Part shown: positions 6,493-13,406 of the stretch, piece after piece | Layout: every line of letters starts with the position of its first letter | How positions within the stretch are numbered: position 1 is the first letter of the stretch | Assembly: GCA_002480735.1 (NCBI GenBank) | Contig: DLCS01000089.1 | Span: 1-15,835 of the forward strand | From: Bacillaceae bacterium UBA7792 | GTDB taxonomy: Bacteria; Bacillota; Bacilli; Bacillales; Cytobacillaceae | Length of the DNA stretch: 15,835 nt | Reading direction: 5' to 3' | Position numbers and translations under genes: made by a program | The notes under the pieces: model-generated | Told to the model about the DNA's origin: nothing | Databases searched by the model: none | What the model saw: the letters and a program-made list of their open reading frames with translations, nothing else

Positions 6493-8376
6493 ATGTTAGG
6501 TTTTTTACAACGAATTGGAAAATCATTAATGTTGCCGATCGCAGTACTACCTGCTGCGGGACTACTGCTTCGTTTCGGGCAACCAGATTTACTCGATATT
6601 GCCTTCATCGCAAAAGCAGGAGATGCAGTTTTTTCAAATTTAGCTTTGATTTTTGCAATTGGGGTTGCAATGGGGTTTGCAAAGGATAGTAACGGTGCCG
6701 CAGCACTAGCTGGTGCGATTGGTTATTTAGTATTAACGAATGGTGCTGGAGCTATAAACGAGGATATTAATATGGGGGTCCTTGGTGGAATTATCTCTGG
6801 TATCGTTGCCGGACTTTTATATAATCGCTATCATGATGTGAAGCTTCCTGAATGGCTCGGATTCTTTAGCGGTCGAAGATTTGTCCCAATTGTAACTTCG
6901 GTTTCAATGGTTATTATCGCAGGCATTGCCGGATTTGCATGGCCACCGGTTCAAGCGGCTATCGATGGACTGGGCAACTGGATTATTGGTTTAGGAGCCA
7001 TCGGTTCTGGTCTGTTTGGATTCTTGAACCGTTTATTAATTCCTTTAGGTCTTCACCACGTATTAAACAGTCTGTTCTGGTTTGAGTTTGGAGAATATGC
7101 AGGAAAATCTGGGGACATTGCCCGCTTCTTCGCTGGTGACCCAACAGCAGGGGCATATATGACCGGCTTCTTCCCTGTTATGATGTTTGGTCTTCCTGCA
7201 GCAGCTTTCGCGATCATTGCTGCCGCAAAACCCGAAAAGAGAAAAGCTGTATCAGGTATGTTTATCGGTCTAGCTTTGACCTCTTTCCTCACAGGAATTA
7301 CTGAGCCGATTGAATTTTCATTCATGTTCATTGCTCCATTACTATATGGTGTACATGCCATCTTGACAGGACTTTCGTTATGGCTTACCTCCATTCTTGG
7401 AATTCGCGATGGATTTACATTCTCAGCTGGGGGAATTGACTATTTACTGAATTTTAACATTGCCGAAAAGCCTTTGTTATTATTATTGATTGGCTTAGTC
7501 TATGCCGTGATTTATTTTGTGGTTTTCTATGCACTAATAAAAGCTTTGAATTTAAAGACACCTGGCCGTGAGGATGATGTCGAAGAAGTAAAAGAAGATT
7601 TATTTGTTGCTGGAAATAACAAATATGAACAAATGGCCAACTATTTTATCCATGATATTGGTGGAAAGGATAATATTACGGTCATAGACAACTGTGCTAC
7701 TCGCCTTCGCCTAAATGTGAAGGATATGGACAAGGTGGACGATTCTTCCTTAAAAGCACACGGTGCCAAAGGAGTAATGAAATTAAATAAGACAAACCTT
7801 CAAATTATCGTTGGAACGGAAGTGGAATTCGTTGCTGACGCGATGAAGAGATTAGATGGAAAAGGTGCAAATCTACCTGCTGCCCCTGAAATGACAGCTC
7901 CTTCTGCGCAAGCGGGATTAACATCATTAAGCAGCAATGACTTTGTGATGCCGATTGAAGGACAAATCATTCCTATTACAGATGTGGAGGATCCCGTCTT
8001 TTCACAAAAAATGATGGGGGATGGTTTCGCTATTATTCCAACAAAAGGATCAGTCGTCTCTCCAGTTGATGGAGAAATCTTGAATGTCTTCCCAACAAAG
8101 CATGCAATTGGCATTAAGTCTGTACAGGGTTATGAAATCCTCATTCATGTTGGTTTAGACACGGTGAAGTTAAATGGAGAAGGCTTTACTGCTCTTGTCA
8201 AAGATGGAGATAAAGTCTCAAAAGGACAGGAAATTCTAAAATTTGATATGGAGTTTATTAAGAATTCTGCTCCTTCCATCGTTACACCTGTCATTTTTAC
8301 AAACTTAACGAAGTTGAACCTGAACAAACAAGGTAGTGTAAAGCAAGGCGATAGCGGGGTATTATCGATAGAATAA
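6493..8376 (+). CDS. nagE: PTS N-acetylglucosamine transporter, fused EIICBA
   Basis: A 627-residue membrane permease that takes up N-acetylglucosamine and phosphorylates it to GlcNAc-6-phosphate, the NagA substrate. The order is EIIC membrane domain (about 1-355, with the substrate loop GITEPIEF at 268-275), EIIB (about 375-455, phospho-cysteine Cys401 in DNCATRLRL), a short Ala/Pro linker (460-480), and EIIA of the glucose type (about 483-627, His537 and phospho-acceptor His552 in ILIHVGLDTV). B. subtilis NagP, as I recall, stops after EIIB and borrows an EIIA; this protein carries its own, as E. coli NagE does. It could equally be named nagP by position. The start has a strong AAGGAG 9 bases upstream. 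It is divergent from nagA, with two NagR sites between them, and is followed by a strong terminator. Confidence 0.93.
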   Translation: MLGFLQRIGKSLMLPIAVLPAAGLLLRFGQPDLLDIAFIAKAGDAVFSNLALIFAIGVAMGFAKDSNGAAALAGAIGYLVLTNGAGAINEDINMGVLGGIISGIVAGLLYNRYHDVKLPEWLGFFSGRRFVPIVTSVSMVIIAGIAGFAWPPVQAAIDGLGNWIIGLGAIGSGLFGFLNRLLIPLGLHHVLNSLFWFEFGEYAGKSGDIARFFAGDPTAGAYMTGFFPVMMFGLPAAAFAIIAAAKPEKRKAVSGMFIGLALTSFLTGITEPIEFSFMFIAPLLYGVHAILTGLSLWLTSILGIRDGFTFSAGGIDYLLNFNIAEKPLLLLLIGLVYAVIYFVVFYALIKALNLKTPGREDDVEEVKEDLFVAGNNKYEQMANYFIHDIGGKDNITVIDNCATRLRLNVKDMDKVDDSSLKAHGAKGVMKLNKTNLQIIVGTEVEFVADAMKRLDGKGANLPAAPEMTAPSAQAGLTSLSSNDFVMPIEGQIIPITDVEDPVFSQKMMGDGFAIIPTKGSVVSPVDGEILNVFPTKHAIGIKSVQGYEILIHVGLDTVKLNGEGFTALVKDGDKVSKGQEILKFDMEFIKNSAPSIVTPVIFTNLTKLNLNKQGSVKQGDSGVLSIE

Positions 8377-8382
8377 AGAGGG

Positions 8383-8409
8383 AAAAACTCGCCATATTGG
8401 CGAGTTTTT
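8383..8409. terminator. Bidirectional terminator between nagE and the lipoprotein gene
   Basis: AAAAACTCGCC, a 5-base loop, then GGCGAGTTTTT: an 11-bp perfect stem flanked by A and T tracts on both sides. It starts 6 bases after the nagE stop and abuts the stop of the convergent lipoprotein gene, so it can end transcription from both sides. Confidence 0.92.
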
Positions 8410-8835
8410 CTATTTTACTTCAATATCCGTTAGTATATTTTGACCTTCTTTGTTTTTGTAGTATTCAATAATAACATGTGCATTTTCTTCGATGGCTCCA
8501 AAATCTACATCCTTAACCTCTGAAGTTCGTAAAACGATCGTTTCAAATTCGGTGTTGACCTCGATAGAATTATTATCGATCATTCCAACGAAAGCAGCTT
8601 CTTCTCGAATCTTCTCAACGTCTGTCTCAGTAGCTTGTTCCTTTTCTACTTCCTCTTCTTTGTCTGCATCAGTGTCCGTGTCTTCTACTCCCTCGTCTTC
8701 ATTATCCTTTACGGCTTCGCTAGACCCATTTCCTTCGTCTGACCCATTTACCTTCTTATCTGTATCTGCCGTTCCACAAGCAGTCATCATAAGTAAAGCA
8801 ATTGCAGTTAGAAGCATTAATAATTGTTTTTTCAT
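8410..8835 (-). CDS. Small acidic lipoprotein of unknown function
   Basis: A 141-residue exported protein. Residues 1-20 form a lipoprotein signal (basic MKK, a hydrophobic core, lipobox MTAC with Cys20). Residues 21-75 are a low-complexity linker very rich in Asp, Glu, Ser and Thr, likely extended and strongly negative at the cell surface. The last 65 residues or so alternate hydrophobic and polar residues (FVGMIDNNSIEVNTEFE, then AHVIIEYYKNKEGQNILTDIEV) like a small beta-barrel. This is a layout seen in many unassigned Bacillus lipoproteins. The ATG has a GAGGTG ribosome site. I do not recognise a family with known function. It has no operon partner: it is convergent with nagE, and 143 bases separate it from the ABC ATPase gene upstream. 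Confidence 0.82.
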   Translation of the reverse strand: MKKQLLMLLTAIALLMMTACGTADTDKKVNGSDEGNGSSEAVKDNEDEGVEDTDTDADKEEEVEKEQATETDVEKIREEAAFVGMIDNNSIEVNTEFETIVLRTSEVKDVDFGAIEENAHVIIEYYKNKEGQNILTDIEVK

Positions 8836-8978
8836 TTTTTTATCACCTCATCCTTTTAGACGTGTCCTCTTTCAGAAAGTTACAGCAATATTTTGCCCAA
8901 GAAAAAAACCAAATACACATAATGTACTCGGTCCCATAAGAACAATACTAGTGCTAGATAGTCTTCTGCTATTATCTT

Positions 8979-9701
8979 TTATAGCACCTTGCTCAAAAAA
9001 GCTTTGGTTCGTTCGTGCTGTGGGTTGTCAAACAACTCATTCGGTACGTTCTCTTCAACAATATAACCACCATCCATGAAAAGAACCCGATCCCCAACCT
9101 CGCGGGCAAAGCCCATTTCATGGGTCACGACAACCATCGTCATTCCTTCCCGGGCTAACTGCTTCATAACCTCTAGAACCTCACCGACCATCTCTGGGTC
9201 CAACGCCGAAGTGGGTTCATCAAAGAGCATAATTTTCGGCTGCATGGCAAGGGCCCGGGCGATCGCCACACGCTGTTTCTGCCCACCAGATAAGGAATCA
9301 GGATAGGCATTGGCTTTATCCTCAAGACCCACTTTTCTTAAAAGCTCTAGCGCTTTTTCCTTCGCCTTGCTTACTTCGACCTTCTTCACCTTTAACGGAG
9401 AAAGCATAATATTTTCTAACACCGTTTTATGTGGAAATAGATTAAATTGCTGGAATACCATACCCACTTCCGTTCTAATCTTATTGATGTCCGTTTTTTT
9501 ATCCGTAATATCTACACCCTCTATTAGAACATGCCCAGCTGTAATTGTTTCTAAGAGATTTAGGCATCGAAGAAATGTCGATTTGCCAGACCCTGATGGC
9601 CCAATCACAACGACAACCTCCTGCTGCTTAATATGGGCATTAATATCCTTTAACACCTCATTAGCACCAAACGACTTTTTCAATTTTTCTACTTTAATCA
9701 T
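8979..9701 (-). CDS. Amino acid ABC importer, ATP-binding subunit (GlnQ/ArtR type)
   Basis: A 240-residue cytoplasmic ATPase that powers the adjacent permease. Walker A is GPSGSGKS (34-41), the Q-loop [10 protein letters not shown] is around 82-91, the signature [14 protein letters not shown] is at 137-150, Walker B is IMLFDEP (157-163) and the switch His194 is in VVTHEM. All are intact. [13 protein letters not shown] and [16 protein letters not shown] are hallmarks of the polar amino acid uptake family. The ATG overlaps the permease stop by four bases (ATGA), so the two are translationally coupled. The specificity comes from the binding protein, which looks basic-amino-acid type. I see no convincing terminator after the stop. 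Confidence 0.94.
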   Translation of the reverse strand: MIKVEKLKKSFGANEVLKDINAHIKQQEVVVVIGPSGSGKSTFLRCLNLLETITAGHVLIEGVDITDKKTDINKIRTEVGMVFQQFNLFPHKTVLENIMLSPLKVKKVEVSKAKEKALELLRKVGLEDKANAYPDSLSGGQKQRVAIARALAMQPKIMLFDEPTSALDPEMVGEVLEVMKQLAREGMTMVVVTHEMGFAREVGDRVLFMDGGYIVEENVPNELFDNPQHERTKAFLSKVL

Positions 9702-10354
9702 TCTGTTGCTAACCTCTTTTCTAGACGGCTTAATAGGAAGCTAATTGTTAATGTTAAAATAAAATAGATGACCGCTGCCGTTAAGTAAGGCTCCCATACT
9801 CTATAATATTTACCTTGCATTGCACGACCCCAGTACATGATTTCTGGAACAGTAACTAGCGCCGTGATCGCCGATTCCTTCAATAGAACAATAAACTCAT
9901 TTCCAAGCGGTGGAATCATTCTCTTAAAGGCTTGTGGTAAAATGACGTGTCGCATGGCTTGAGTATGTGTCATGCCTAAAGAGCGAGCCGCTTCCATTTG
10001 ACCACGATCAATTGATTGAATCCCCGCACGGAAAATCTCTGCAATATAAGCTGCCGAATTTAAGGATAGACCTATAATACCAGCGGCAATCCCATTTGTC
10101 GTTCCAATAATCGCTGGAACCACCCCAAAGTGAATGATAAAAATTTGCACAATAAATGGAGTGCCACGGAAAAAGGAAATGTAAAGGAGAAATGGAAAGG
10201 CGAGAAGTTTATTTTTCATCATCTTCCCAAGACCGATCAATAACCCGAGCGCCGTTCCAAATATAACTCCTAATAGGGAAATACCTATTGTATATAATGT
10301 ACCTCTTAAAAAGAAAGGTAAATATTCCATAATTAAGTCAAACCTGAAATCCAT
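9698..10354 (-). CDS. Amino acid ABC importer, membrane permease (HisM/GlnP type)
   Basis: A 218-residue integral membrane protein with about five membrane helices, the usual size for polar amino acid permeases. The ATPase-contacting EAA loop is visible as [20 protein letters not shown] (121-140), followed by [22 protein letters not shown]. The segment [10 protein letters not shown] (61-70) is also characteristic of this family. It probably works as a homodimer because only one permease gene is present. The ATG has an AGGAGAGGTG ribosome site. A terminator-like hairpin lies just upstream, between it and the binding-protein gene, and should lower permease and ATPase output relative to the binding protein. 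Confidence 0.93.
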   Translation of the reverse strand: MDFRFDLIMEYLPFFLRGTLYTIGISLLGVIFGTALGLLIGLGKMMKNKLLAFPFLLYISFFRGTPFIVQIFIIHFGVVPAIIGTTNGIAAGIIGLSLNSAAYIAEIFRAGIQSIDRGQMEAARSLGMTHTQAMRHVILPQAFKRMIPPLGNEFIVLLKESAITALVTVPEIMYWGRAMQGKYYRVWEPYLTAAVIYFILTLTISFLLSRLEKRLATE

Positions 10355-10379
10355 ATCTTTACTTCACCTCTCCTGAAAA

Positions 10380-10416
10380 AAAATTGCGTAACTCTTTTTA
10401 ACGGTTACGCAATTTT
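10380..10416 (-). terminator. Hairpin between binding protein and permease genes (partial terminator)
   Basis: On the minus strand AAAATTGCGTAAC, an 11-base loop, then GTTACGCAATTTT: a 13-bp perfect stem followed by further Ts. It is placed after the binding-protein stop and just before the permease ribosome site. It is likely an intra-operonic attenuator or 3'-end stabiliser that lets the binding protein be made in excess. Confidence 0.8.
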
Positions 10417-10432
10417 GAGTAAGAACCTATCT

Positions 10433-11254
10433 CTAGCTTTGAGCTTTAAGAGCATCAATATCTGGTTCTTCTCCAAACCATTTCTTATATATTTCGACAT
10501 ATTTTCCATTTTCAAATAATGTGTTGATCGCTTCATTAAATTCTTCCACTAGCTTGCTACCCTTAGGGAACAACAATCCGTAAAATTCCTGTTCAAAGCT
10601 GTCATCCGTGATAATGATTAATTTTTGTTCTGCATTATTTTTAACATACTCATCAACTACTGGCTTATCTGCAATAACGGCATCCGCTCCATTGCTCAAT
10701 AGCTCCTGAATAGCAATTGGCGTTGTCTCAAACGGCCTGATGTCCTTGTGATTTTCGCCTAGAATTGAAGCTGCAATCTCATGACCAGTCGTATCTTTTT
10801 GAACTGCGACAACTTTATCCTTTAGATCTGCACCGCTCTTAATTTCGCTTCCTTCTGGAACTAGAATCTCATTCGTTGAAAGATAGTAAGGAACCGAAAA
10901 ATCATATGTTTGCTTTCGTTCGTCTGTTATCGTGATAGAGGAAATTGCCAAGTCGGCATTTTTACCGTCAATCTCCACAAAAAGTGGTTCCCATCCTACA
11001 TGGTCAATTTTCAATTCATAGCCGGCTTCCTCGGCTACCGCTCTGGCAAAATCAATATCAAAGCCAAGTATTTTGTCCCCATCCATATACTCCATTGGTG
11101 AATAAGCTGCATCTGTTACGAGTCTAAGAGTTTTCTTTTCATCGCCTCCAGATTTACCAGAGTCCTTCGATCCTGTTTCACTAGTACCACATGCAGAAAG
11201 GAGTAGCACAAAACCCAAAATCAAAACTAAACCCAACTTTGATAGCCTTTTCAC
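10433..11254 (-). CDS. Amino acid ABC importer, lipoprotein substrate-binding protein (ArtJ-like)
   Basis: A 273-residue surface lipoprotein: signal peptide 1-21, lipobox LSAC with Cys22, a Ser/Gly/Lys-rich tether to about residue 40, then a family-3 solute-binding fold. Segments typical of polar/basic amino acid receptors are visible: TDAAYSPMEYMDGDKILGFD, ISSITITDERKQTYDFSVPY, VAVQKDTTGHE and the end YKKWFGEEPDIDALK. These resemble what I recall of Geobacillus ArtJ, which binds Lys/Arg/His, so a basic amino acid is the best guess. The start is a GTG at 11252-11254 with GAGGGGG seven bases upstream; a nearby ATG is out of frame. It is the first gene of the binding protein-permease-ATPase operon. 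A second copy of the family lies at 12422-13234. Confidence 0.93.
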   Translation of the reverse strand: MKRLSKLGLVLILGFVLLLSACGTSETGSKDSGKSGGDEKKTLRLVTDAAYSPMEYMDGDKILGFDIDFARAVAEEAGYELKIDHVGWEPLFVEIDGKNADLAISSITITDERKQTYDFSVPYYLSTNEILVPEGSEIKSGADLKDKVVAVQKDTTGHEIAASILGENHKDIRPFETTPIAIQELLSNGADAVIADKPVVDEYVKNNAEQKLIIITDDSFEQEFYGLLFPKGSKLVEEFNEAINTLFENGKYVEIYKKWFGEEPDIDALKAQS

Positions 11255-11315
11255 TCATTTTCCCCCTCTAAATATTATTAATTTTAAAATTTTCTATAAA
11301 TTCTGATATAACATC

Positions 11316-11344
11316 ATTATACTTTCGATATTTTGTTCCTGCAA
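11316..11344 (-). promoter_or_regulatory. Promoter of the amino acid ABC operon
   Basis: On the minus strand -35 TTGCAG (11339-11344), a 17-base spacer, and a perfect -10 TATAAT (11316-11321). About 60 bases of AT-rich leader precede the GTG start of the binding protein. No regulator site is obvious here. Confidence 0.85.
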
Positions 11345-11429
11345 CAAGAAATCTATGAACAAACTACTATATCAAAATTTACTGACATCCTATTTTATGA
11401 GGGAGAATGGATGATCATGCTATCACTCG

Positions 11430-12239
11430 CTAGCTGACCTTTTGTTTGTGTATTTTCGGTTCACGCTCGTGCTTCTTTGATTGAAAAGCAATCCAATAAA
11501 GCATAGCAACAAAAATGGCTCCTCCAAACAAGTTCCCAAAAAATACAGGAACAAAATTTCTCAAATAATCCAGCCAGCTCAAGTATCCGGCAAAAATCGC
11601 TGTAGGGATAACAAACATATTGGCTACAACGTGCTGAAATCCAATTGCAACAAAGGTCATGGTTGGAAACCAAATTCCAATGATCTTTCCAGAGATATTA
11701 TCCGAGCCGTAGCAAAGCCAAACCGCCAAGGCTACGAGCCAGTTACAGCCAACTCCGGAGAGAAACATTTGGAGAAAGGTTCCATCTAGTTTATGCTCTG
11801 CGATGGATAGCATTTTCCCGAGGAAAGGACCAGTTTCCGTAAGACCAAGAACATGCCCAAAGAAATAGGCAACAAAGATTGCTCCAATAAAATTACTTAT
11901 AGTGATAAGGATGATATTATGAATCAATTGCTTTGTCTGAATTTTGCCAGCTAGCCGGGCCATCGGCACTGCCATCATATTTCCTGTGAGCAACTCTCCA
12001 CCAGCAATAAGGGTTAAAATTAACCCAATTGGGAAGACGGAGGCCCCTAGAATCGTCGATAATCCAGCAAGTTCTTCTGATAATGGGGCTGTAACTCGAA
12101 TATAGAGTAAATAGCCAAGAGAGATAAAAGCTCCTGCCTGAAATCCTAGAATAAGTGATTTTATAAAGGGATAACTAGCCTTCTTCTCTCCATAACCTAT
12201 CGTGATTTCTGAAATTTCTTCTGGCTTGTAATAAGACAT
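11430..12239 (-). CDS. ywcJ: Formate/nitrite transporter family channel, YwcJ type
   Basis: A 269-residue membrane protein of the FocA/NirC (FNT) family, which forms pentameric channels for formate, nitrite or related small anions. Six membrane helices are expected. Family landmarks are AGGELLTGNMM (79-89) and GFQHVVANMFVIP (200-212), where His203 falls at or beside the central pore position; CNWLVALAVW is also typical. It matches my memory of B. subtilis YwcJ (AFISLG, GGEL-TGNMM, GCNWLV, RNFVPVF) better than YrhG. The C-terminus is a short basic cytosolic tail. The ATG has AAGGAAAG eight bases upstream. It has its own promoter with a Rex-type operator, so expression should rise when NADH is high (low oxygen). 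The exact anion is not readable from sequence. Confidence 0.92.
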   Translation of the reverse strand: MSYYKPEEISEITIGYGEKKASYPFIKSLILGFQAGAFISLGYLLYIRVTAPLSEELAGLSTILGASVFPIGLILTLIAGGELLTGNMMAVPMARLAGKIQTKQLIHNIILITISNFIGAIFVAYFFGHVLGLTETGPFLGKMLSIAEHKLDGTFLQMFLSGVGCNWLVALAVWLCYGSDNISGKIIGIWFPTMTFVAIGFQHVVANMFVIPTAIFAGYLSWLDYLRNFVPVFFGNLFGGAIFVAMLYWIAFQSKKHEREPKIHKQKVS

Positions 12240-12268
12240 CTAAATTCTTTCCTTCCAATCAAATTATT

Positions 12269-12288
12269 TATGTGAATTAATTCACATA
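12269..12288. promoter_or_regulatory. Rex-type operator of ywcJ (perfect 20-bp palindrome)
   Basis: TATGTGAATTAATTCACATA is a perfect palindrome. Its core TGTGAA-N4-TTCACA is the Rex (YdiH) operator pattern, and ywcJ is a known Rex target in B. subtilis. It covers about +1 to +20 of the predicted transcript, a repressor position. The same core also contains TGTGA-N6-TCACA, the Fnr pattern, but the position does not suit activation. Confidence 0.85.
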
Positions 12289-12293
12289 TCCTC

Positions 12294-12322
12294 ATTGTAG
12301 GGGAAATTATTCAGAATGTCAG
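12294..12322 (-). promoter_or_regulatory. ywcJ promoter
   Basis: On the minus strand -35 CTGACA (12317-12322), a 17-base spacer, and -10 TACAAT (12294-12299). Each hexamer differs from consensus by one base. The predicted start of transcription, near 12287, falls at the edge of the Rex palindrome. Confidence 0.8.
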
Positions 12323-12380
12323 TGAACATTTTTAGTATGTTTTATGAAGAGCTTCCACAATCGATGGCTATTTTTGGGGA

Positions 12381-12413
12381 GAATTGCGCAACCTCTTTTG
12401 TGTCACGCAATTC
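12381..12413 (-). terminator. Hairpin downstream of the solitary binding protein gene
   Basis: On the minus strand GAATTGCGTGAC, a 9-base loop, then GTTGCGCAATTC: a 12-bp stem with two G-U pairs. It resembles the hairpin after the paralogous gene (10380-10416), sharing the ATTGCGT/GCAAT arms, but has no T run after it. It may be a relic terminator or an RNA 3'-end stabiliser. Confidence 0.6.
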
Positions 12414-12421
12414 CCTATTCA

Positions 12422-13234
12422 TTATTGCTGTGCCTTCAAATCGTCAATATCTGGATCTTTTCCAAACCATTTTTGATAAATCTCTGCAAACTTTCCATTA
12501 TCCATGAGTTTATTAACTGCTTCATCAAATTTGGTCTTAAGCTCGCTCCCTTTAGGGAACATAATGCCAAGATAATCCTTTGTGAATGCTGCTTCGTCTC
12601 CAATCACTGCTAGGTTTTGATCTGGATTATTAGTTATATACCCCTCAAGAACTGGTTTATCCGCAATTACTGCATCAGCACCACCATTCATGAGTTCTAG
12701 AATGGCTAAGTTAATATCTTCGAATTTCTTAATATCTTTGCTGTTTTCCCCTAAAATCGCCTCAGCTGCTTCTTGTCCAGTCGTTCCGTTTTGAACAGAA
12801 ATGACTTTATCTTTTAGATCTTCGACGCTTTTAATATCACTACCTTTGGGTACTAAAATCATATTCGATGATGCATAGTATGGGACAGAAAAGTCATAGC
12901 CCTCTTTTCTTTCATCTGTTATCGTAATCGCTGCAACAGCTAGATCTGCAATCTTATCTGTAACTTCTACGAACATGGATTCCCAACCAGTATGCTCTAC
13001 CTTTACCTCATAGCCCGCTTCTTCTGCTACAGCTTTAATGAAATCAACATCAAATCCTTCTACCTTATCCCCTTCCATATACTCCATTGGAGCATAGGCG
13101 GCGTTTGTTACAACCTTAAGTGTCTTTTTCTCGTCTCCACCGGCATTACTACCTGCTTCCTTTGTGCCGCATGCTGATAGAATCATAGCAAGGGCAAAAA
13201 TCATTAAAAAGCTCAGTTTGGTTATTTTTTTCAT
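12422..13234 (-). CDS. Solitary amino acid ABC substrate-binding lipoprotein (ArtJ-like paralogue)
   Basis: A 270-residue surface lipoprotein with signal peptide 1-21, lipobox LSAC (Cys22), a short Gly/Ala/Ser tether and a family-3 solute-binding fold. It is clearly paralogous to the protein at 10433-11254 along its whole length: NAAYAPMEYMEGDKVEGFDV, TITDERKEGYDFSVPYY, ISVQNGTTGQEAAEAILGEN and YQKWFGKDPDIDDLKAQ all have direct counterparts. Its TTGQEAA segment is even closer to my memory of Geobacillus ArtJ. No permease or ATPase follows; the next genes are ywcJ downstream and the racemase-like enzyme upstream. It probably docks on the permease encoded 2 kb away, widening that importer's substrate range. 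The ATG has AGGA 11 bases upstream, and the promoter carries an ARG-box-like sequence. Confidence 0.92.
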   Translation of the reverse strand: MKKITKLSFLMIFALAMILSACGTKEAGSNAGGDEKKTLKVVTNAAYAPMEYMEGDKVEGFDVDFIKAVAEEAGYEVKVEHTGWESMFVEVTDKIADLAVAAITITDERKEGYDFSVPYYASSNMILVPKGSDIKSVEDLKDKVISVQNGTTGQEAAEAILGENSKDIKKFEDINLAILELMNGGADAVIADKPVLEGYITNNPDQNLAVIGDEAAFTKDYLGIMFPKGSELKTKFDEAVNKLMDNGKFAEIYQKWFGKDPDIDDLKAQQ

Positions 13235-13282
13235 GATTTTTTTCTTCCTTTCTTGTTTTGTTACCGATATGATATGTTTGTA

Positions 13283-13311
13283 ATTATACTTACATATGAT
13301 TATTTATGCAA
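13283..13311 (-). promoter_or_regulatory. Promoter of the solitary binding protein gene
   Basis: On the minus strand -35 TTGCAT (13306-13311), a 17-base spacer, and a perfect -10 TATAAT (13283-13288). A very AT-rich tract upstream (13312-13335) could act as an UP element. Confidence 0.85.
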
Positions 13312-13312
13312 T
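13295..13312 (-). promoter_or_regulatory. ARG-box-like sequence over the -35
   Basis: ATTGCATAAATAATCATA on the minus strand matches the 18-base ArgR/AhrC box WNTGAATWWWWATTCANW (as I recall it) at 16 of 18 positions. It covers the -35 and most of the spacer. AT-rich DNA makes chance matches easier, so this is tentative, but it fits a receptor for arginine-like amino acids. Confidence 0.4.
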
Positions 13313-13373
13313 ATATTTTTTTAAAATATTATTAATCTATGAGATTGATGTATATATATGAATATTAATTAAT

Positions 13374-13406
13374 AAAAAAGAACGATAGATAACTCCCTAC
13401 CGTTCT
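13374..13406 (-). terminator. Terminator of the OSBS/NSAR-type gene
   Basis: On the minus strand AGAACGGTAG, an 8-base loop, then CTATCGTTCT (10-bp stem with one G-T pair) followed by a T run. The stem overlaps the stop codon of the enzyme gene. Confidence 0.85.

Noticed and set aside
8836..8978. Search for a promoter or terminator between the ABC ATPase and lipoprotein genes
   Set aside because: Candidate hexamers such as TTGTTC and TATGTG are poor, and no stem with a T run is visible; nothing there is supportable.
8492..9079. Long plus-strand frame opposite the lipoprotein and ABC ATPase
   Set aside because: It is serine/threonine low-complexity mirrored from an acidic coding region, runs across two minus-strand genes with clear motifs, and has no ribosome site.
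12269..12288. Fnr activator site for ywcJ
   Set aside because: The TGTGA-N6-TCACA pattern fits, but it is centred near +9 of the predicted transcript rather than -41.5. Rex repression explains both the full palindrome and its position better.
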